A stretch of DNA of 64,000 nt, taken from contig CM055095.1 of assembly GCA_029204225.1 (NCBI GenBank), positions 52,923,836-52,987,835 on the forward strand, read 5' to 3'. Numbering within the stretch: position 1 is the stretch's first letter; each line of letters opens with the position of its first letter. The notes beneath the pieces were generated by a model. That model was not told the DNA's origin, ran no database searches, and saw only the letters and a list, made by a program, of their open reading frames with translations. Below, in pieces: positions 58,056 to 64,000 of this stretch. A program made the translations under genes and the position numbers. The DNA is from Diphasiastrum complanatum (taxonomy: Eukaryota; Streptophyta; Lycopodiopsida; Lycopodiales; Lycopodiaceae).

Positions 58056-58904
58056 TGTATAACGTAGGTGGACTATCAACGCGAAGTCGTTGGGTTGGAT
58101 ATCTGACCGACATTATTGAAATTTTACAGTGTATCGAATTTATACAAAGGATCGAAAAATTTACACTGGGTCGAAAAATATGCTAAGGGTCGAATTTTTC
58201 GGACCGACCCGACAGAACATGCCCGAATAATTTAGTGAAGGGTCGCAAAAATCCGAACCGATCGACCCACAACCCAGGGTCGGAAAAATCTTTGTTTTGA
58301 ATGGCTTTTCAGGATGCTCATTAATAAATCGATTTGAGACTGAGCCTTGAAATCCAACAGTTTGGTCAAGTTTCCTAGAATTTAGGAGCTACCTCTAAAA
58401 ATCAAGTTGATGTTGATCTAACTACCATAGATGGTATACCTAATGGTTAGGTCAAATTGACTTGAGTAGGTCAACCTAATGACGTTTTGGTACCTGAACA
58501 TGTGTTGTACCTACTCATCCAACCAAGGATAGGATCCTCTTTACTTGCAAATCATTCAATCAATGTGGAAGAGATTGTGATTTTGGAGCACTGACAATTT
58601 TGATTTTTTACACCATTTGTGTTGAGAATTTTGATGTGAATGCAATCTAAAGTTGGTGAAATCAATTCTCTATTATTAGGTCGTACTACAAACTATACTT
58701 CAAACATGTGAGGTCGTTCTATAGTGCTTTTATCAAAATTAGATTGTTCTTGCTTGATTAAATCAAAATTGCCAATTTAGATCAAGATTTGAGTGCTAGT
58801 TTTGCAATAGATTGATTAACCAGGTAAACAATCACTCTTGAGGATAATCTGTAGATCCATTTAGGATCCTAAACACTAGTTTTCAACACCCTGAATGTGC
58901 TAAT
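58056..58904. other. Intergenic with GGGTCGAAAAAT repeats
   Basis: Between 58140 and 58290 the words 'gggtcgaaaaa', 'gggtcgaattt' and 'gggtcggaaaaatc' recur with inverse 'cgaccc' copies. The rest is plain AT-rich sequence. Confidence 0.5.
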
Positions 58905-59641
58905 CTATCCAACGACGACATCTCAATGGAAGCCAGCACAATCCCTTGTAGGTATACTGGATGTGATTCATTTGGATATTTAAAAATTACAATACAGAGG
59001 AAGAACTCTAAAGGAGCTTGCAGATAGTGGTATATTTTTTTATGATTCCAAGTACATTCTAGATACGCATGGAGATTTTGGAAAGCTTGAAGGGATTCCA
59101 TTGCCAACTTTTGGAAGTCATGAATGGCTTGCTCTTGATAGTATTATGCTAGAATTCTTTAGATGCAAATTATTATTAGATGTGAAAAACTCAATGAAAG
59201 TAAGCACTGAGTTAAAATTCATTAGATTAAGTTGGTTCATTTCTTTAAATATATTTCTTGATTTCTTTTCAATTGCAGATGTGTAGAACACCTACTTTAT
59301 TTCCTGTAACTTTTTCAAATCTCATGGATACAGATTGGGATAGTAAGACAGTAGGAGAAATTGAATGTAGAAATAAAAATTCTTCTATGACCTTTCTGTT
59401 ATCATATTGAGAGACAAATAATTAGTTCTTACATTTAACTACCAAAGATAGAAAGAATAAGTGGGACTTAGATGTCTAGATCAAGACCTTGAAATGGACG
59501 GTCACATAAATAAAAAAGAAGTGCACATTATCTACAAATTTGAAGAGGTTCTAACTATGATTGGGGCTATGATTGAAGCTAGTCCTAATGCACAATGAAA
59601 TTCTACACAACTACTTCAGATTCATCATAAATGAAAAACTG
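58905..59641 (+). pseudogene. Unrecognised intron-containing gene, copy 2
   Basis: The first exon block, about 58920-59199, reads WKPAQSLVGILDVIHLDI, LQYRGRTLKELADSGIFFYDS, FGKLEGIPLPTFGSHEW and FRCKLLLDVKNSMK. It includes one stop (KL preceded by TAA). The intron 59200-59278 (79 bp) has a good GTAAGC donor and TTGCAG acceptor. The next block from 59279 reads CRTPTLFPV, SNLMDTDWDS and later DQDLEMDGHINKKEVHIIYKFEE in shifted frames. It ends at FRFIINEKL with donor GTAATA (59642). Every landmark matches copy 1 at 25706-26873, including the intron position. The 5' exon of copy 1 is not seen here. Function unknown. Confidence 0.6.
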
Positions 59642-60736
59642 GTAATAATTCATAACAAATCATTTTCAACTCCTTGTTAGTCATTAGAAATACCTATCTA
59701 TTCAAGGAATATTCAAACTAACACATTGTTTTTCATACAAGTACAAAAAAGATAAGAGATCATAATACTCGGAAAGCGCATATTAGTTCCAATTCTTTTG
59801 AATTAGAAGAGAAATCCCTTGCACTTGAATAAGTTCTTTTATTATCTTCCAAAATACTACATTAATGATGATTTATATGATTCTGCTACAGATCTGCGCA
59901 GTTTTTTTGAGTAAAGAGAAGACGAAATTTTATGTCTGTTATCTACTGCAATAATAAAATTTTCTGATATCGTAGATTTTGATGTTGATGGCCTTGTTCT
60001 TAGTGTCGATTATGAAAAGGATGGAGTTCATTTAGTTGATGACGAATGCCTTCAGAGGAAATTTTAGATGTACGTGAGCATGGCCAAAGCATTCCTTCAG
60101 AAGAAGAGTCCATTGAAATAAATCTTAGTTGGGCTTGCTTTCCTTCAAGAATGTAGCTTATACATTAGACCTTATTACCGTTGATGGGGAAGAATGTGTA
60201 AGTTCAATTCTACTAAAGTTGCATTTATGTTCAATTTCTGATAGATGTTGTATGCTATGTATATATACAATTAAGTGGTAATAAGGACAATGCACATCTA
60301 TTAGATCCATTTAGAAGTCAAAAAATTGTCCATGATAACAGAACCATTGGAAATGCTGATAAATTTGATGAAGACTAAATTTCTCTTTTGTATTATAATC
60401 AGTGTATCTTGTACATTCCGTAATATTACAATGTGTTGTGTAGCAATTTCTACTTTCTCTCTCCTTGTATAAACTTGCATGTTTTATTAAACTTGCTATA
60501 CTCTGTAGATTTTGTTATTTGTCAGATTTGAACCTGTGAAAATTAGTAAAAGTTATCTATCATGAGTTTTGGGGGTCCTTGACTTTGCCGCCCCTTGTAC
60601 ACATGTTGGTAGATGATTAGGCCAAAATTAGTCAATGATGTAGCTCGAGGTAGTGTCGGCTCCATTACTCAAAAAACTAGGACAATGTAAATCCAAATGT
60701 ACTAAATGAAAAGACATCTTCGATCTTGAGCTAGAT
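59642..60736. other. Possible 3' remains of gene copy 2, then intergenic
   Basis: 59840-60200 contains several short readable plus-strand stretches (for example 'LSIVDFDVDGLVLSVDYEKDGVHLVDDECLQ'-like coding around 59960-60060, broken by stops). These may be further exons of the same gene, but copy 1 has no counterpart to compare with. The rest to 60736 is without recognisable features. Confidence 0.3.
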
Positions 60737-61800
60737 CTAGAATAAGACAACCTTTTGTGACTTTGACATTGAACAAAGCTCACCAACTTGCTTCTTTGCC
60801 TTCAAACCACCATGGTTAGAACCAACAAATCCATCAAGTTTGTAGAGCTCACCTTGTCTCATGCCTTGAGCAATCAAGGCTCCATTCCTTTTGATCAAAC
60901 AAGAATCACCAACAAATTCCACTTTGAGATCTTTTTGAACCATTTGAAACACACTAAACACATTCTTAGTAATGGAAGGTGTGAACAAAACATTCTTCAA
61001 GATTACATTCATATTTGTAGATGAGAGAAAAATAGGAATAGTACCAATGCCCTTGATAACAGCTTTACCACCATTGGCCATATTGATGACCTTCTTTATG
61101 ACATGTCATATGAAAGCTTGCTCCACTATCAATCCACCATTGATCAATATCTCCATCATTGGTTAGCAAATAAGAAGACATAAAAAAGACACCATCACTT
61201 GAGTTTTGATCACCAATACCATCCTCATCAAAAGTGAAATTGTCTTGATTCTCATCTTGATCTCTCTTTTTCTTGAAGCAATCACTTGCAAAAAGCCCTT
61301 TGACTCCGCAATAAAAGCATTTTAGCTTGGATCTATCTTTCTTCTTGCCTACAAAAGTAGAAAGCTCACCTTGATCTTGACCCTTTGACCACTTGCTTTT
61401 GTCTTTTCCCTTCAACTTGCCCCTTGAGAACATAGCCTCCTCCTCTCCAACTTGAGAAATGGATGTAGATCCTCCTCTTGATAGAAGCCTAAACTCCTCA
61501 TTCAAATCCACCATATTTGGCAAAGTCTTTTGAATAGCAAAACTTTGAACAAGATTAGCATGATCATCCAATAATCCATTAAGAACAACTTGAACAAGTT
61601 CTATCTCCTTAATGCTTTCATCAAGACATGCTAGCTCATCATTGAATGCCTTAACCCTCAAAACAAAAGCAGGATCACCTTCATCCTTCCTTTGAAGACT
61701 TTGAAAATTTTGCCTCCTTAGAATTAGGACCCTTGATGTAGACTTGGACTCATAATTTTTTTTCAAAGATTCCCAAGCCTCACTTGATGAAGTACACGTA
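60737..61800 (-). pseudogene. Copia gag/protease fragment G, related to copia F
   Basis: The gag part is 61766-61065: YESKSTSRVLILRRQNFQSL, VLNGLLDDHANLVQSFAIQKTLP, a knuckle CFYCGVKGLFASDC, then the protease WWIDSGASFHMTCHKE. A second frame, 61081-60737, continues the pre-integrase region with KAVIKGIGTIPI, NVILKNVLFTPSITKNVFSV and MRQGELYKLDG. The knuckle has GLF for the expected GHF, so its zinc-binding His is lost. Integrase and RT are absent. The motif order and words (NGLxDxxxNLVQSFAI) tie it to F. Confidence 0.85.
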
Positions 61801-63120
61801 TAATCATCTAGCTCCGGTGTTGCACATACAAGATATCAAATTTTTTATGGTTGTAAAATCAACGATCACTACAAAAGCCTTTTTAAAGGAATCCAAGTAG
61901 TGGGTTTGGGTTGAATGTCACTCTACTCCCTCAAGTCACAAGATTATGTTTACTACATTTTTATCATTGAGATTAGCTTGAAGATTATAGTAATTAGACC
62001 ATCTATTGAGCCAATTCTAAGATATCTTAGGCTTCATGTACTTCTCCCATGAATATTATTAAATTTCATTCTATTCACGTCCCTCTACAACAAGCTTTTT
62101 ATCATGTAATGGCCTTTCTTCACACAAGACTTGGTTGACCACATTGTCTGTTAAACCAGTACGAATGGTTCCTTTCAAAGCACAATGTCCTAGTGATAGA
62201 CTTATTCTACTGAACAAATTACATGATTGTTCCAAGCTCCTTACATCTCTAATCAACCTGTAATGTACCTAACGGTACCTCATGAACAAACATCAAGGCT
62301 AGTTGCAAGAAGAATCTTGTTGGAGGTTATTTAAATGCAAAAAATACTCATAGTTAGTCACAATTTTCTCAAAATTGCAACACAAAAGTATGAGTATGTA
62401 TCTTCAATTTTATATTTGCAATTTAACTACGATGCTTCATAGTGCAAGCTATTTTTGTATTCAAAGTTTGTCCAAGGTTTGATAGCTCACTCGCTACAAC
62501 TTATAACAAGATGGTTCTACTTGAACAATTGTCATTTACATGTAGATTTTATATATGTTGTAGTTTGTACTATAGATTTTCAAATTATATAATTTTGTAG
62601 ATGTTTGTCATATGTAAAACAATGCCATTTCTTTTATGTAATTTGCATCCACTATGATAATGTGCAATTTCAAAAATATGTACTCGCAATATTTCAAGCG
62701 AACTAAACACATTGCAAAAAATTCACTTTTATTACACATTCTCATGACTAAAGTACATAAAAGCATATGCGTTCTTCTAAAAAAATTTCATCTTGTCTCA
62801 CTACAAAATTTAACCAATTCTAATCTTTTCACTTAAATATAGTTTAACTATGAACTCTAATTGATTCTAATCTTTTGGCTTAATAACTTATGCATGCCTA
62901 ACTTGCATATGGACCTTTAGAAGATTTAGTTCTTTGAAATGACTCTAAAATAAGTCGTTCGTGCATATGTGCATGCATGTGTTTTAAATTGCAAAGCCTA
63001 CATAACGGATGTGCGAAATATCAACTAGTTTAGTCATATTTTGGTTAATTGGCAATTTAGGCCAATATGCATTTTAGACTTGGAGATAGATATTTCAAAG
63101 TTATATTAGTGTAAATGTTT
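61801..63120. other. Intergenic, nothing recognised
   Basis: AT-rich DNA. A minus-strand frame at 62071-62256 is short and unmatched. No repeats or RNA genes were seen. Confidence 0.4.
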
Positions 63121-64000
63121 TTGAATTACCACTTTTGAAACGTGAGGGAAAGTAAGTAGGCGAGTTTGGACCCATTCAAATTTGATGATTGATACATTGA
63201 ATCTAGTCCATATTGTGAGTAGGGTTTTGAACCTAGAAGTTTCTATGGAGAGAAACCACATTCAAAATAGGGCATAGACCTGTTATAAATAGTGTACAAA
63301 CGTGGGAGAACATAATTCTCTCTCTCTTATCTCATTTCATGCTTATACATGAGTTCTCTTTGGTTCATCTATCCATTGGTGCACTACAGTGATGATATCT
63401 TGCAATCTTGTGTGTAGAATGCGATTTTATGTTATGTATTGGATCCTCACGTGTGAAATACAGTATCTTATTGTTATTGTATAGACAACAACTTCATTTT
63501 ATCATATATTTGATGTTTGATCAAAATCTTTGTTGGAGGGTTCGCGGATCCCAAGACAACCCTAACCCTAGTTAATAAGTGAGAGAGATTTGGCACCCTG
63601 CGTGTGTAAGTCCAACCCGATGATCACATAGTTATTTTATTAATTAGTTAAAAGTCAACAAAAGGACTTTAGGCCTTTTTGCGGGACTTCTAATGTCACA
63701 GGGCCTAAATGTCAAGTTAGTGAATAAAGTTGGGTTTCCCTCCAATTTTGATGGTTCCCACACTTTTTTAAATTTGAATAAAAAGAGAGGCAAGACTGGA
63801 CCAATAGGATTCAGAGGCCAGGGTCCTCCTCTCTACTATAAGAAGGGACCAACTCGAGTTGCTCCTCATGTTCATTTCCTCATTTCAATAAAGCAGATTG
63901 GTTCTCTTCAGAAATGGATTGATGAATGTCCTTGATCTTCTTCTTCCCTTCTCCATCTCTCATGATTTCTTTGGATTTTGCTAATTATTGGATCTGAATG
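63121..64000 (+). mobile_element. LTR-like promoter pieces at the window edge
   Basis: A TATA-like 'ttataaatagtg' near 63274 is followed by a CT-rich leader. A second 'ctactataagaag' near 63834 is followed by 'caataaag' at 63885, a polyadenylation-like signal. Both arrangements resemble the U3/R parts of plant LTRs. No terminal inverted ends or primer-binding site can be proven, and the window ends here. Confidence 0.25.

Overview
The window is nuclear DNA of a land plant with a retrotransposon-rich genome. Four things support this: a plant-type RACK1 gene with telo-box motifs in its promoter; a spliced gene resembling the plant cyclin J18 family; Ty1/copia and Ty3/gypsy elements primed by initiator Met-tRNA; and long AT-rich gaps with GA/CT microsatellites. 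I cannot name the species. The low gene density would suit a fern, lycophyte or gymnosperm, but that is only an inference. No CRISPR, operon or other bacterial feature is present.

Layout. 1-3.8 kb: intergenic DNA with a diverged direct repeat. 3.9-5.35 kb: RACK1 on the minus strand (two exons, 315 aa) with its promoter. 5.46-6.1 kb: a minisatellite and an LTR-like block. 6.1-18.6 kb: a decayed minus-strand gypsy region (5' LTR, 25-bp satellite, RT/RNase H, split integrase, extra gag-like ORFs). A minus-strand copia element (A) interrupts its integrase gene. 18.6-25.45 kb: plus-strand copia sequences (fragment D2, then D, then truncated B, a relative of A). 25.7-26.9 kb: a decayed intron-containing gene of unknown function, on the minus strand. 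28.1-33.0 kb: a plus-strand GAG-only LTR element. 33.56-40.44 kb: copia F, minus strand, with a perfect 5-bp target-site duplication and a nested insertion. 42.2-42.5 kb: a foldback element. 44.3-48.6 kb: the cyclin-J18-like gene, plus strand, at least eight recognisable exon blocks. 49.2-51.0 kb: a cluster of hairpins. 53.1-58.06 kb: copia E, minus strand, two LTRs. 58.9-59.64 kb: a second copy of the unknown gene, plus strand. 60.7-61.8 kb: a copia gag/protease fragment (G) related to F. 61.8-64 kb: intergenic DNA with LTR-like promoter pieces.

Functionally, only RACK1 looks intact. The cyclin-J18-like gene keeps consistent splice phases over its last six exons but has a damaged 5' end and one non-canonical donor. 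Every mobile element is interrupted by stops, frameshifts, deletions or nested insertions, so none looks autonomous. The most unusual features are a five-unit higher-order satellite inside the gypsy leader, the 49-51 kb hairpin cluster, a perfect 26-bp hairpin in a cyclin intron, and the two copies of an unrecognised spliced gene.
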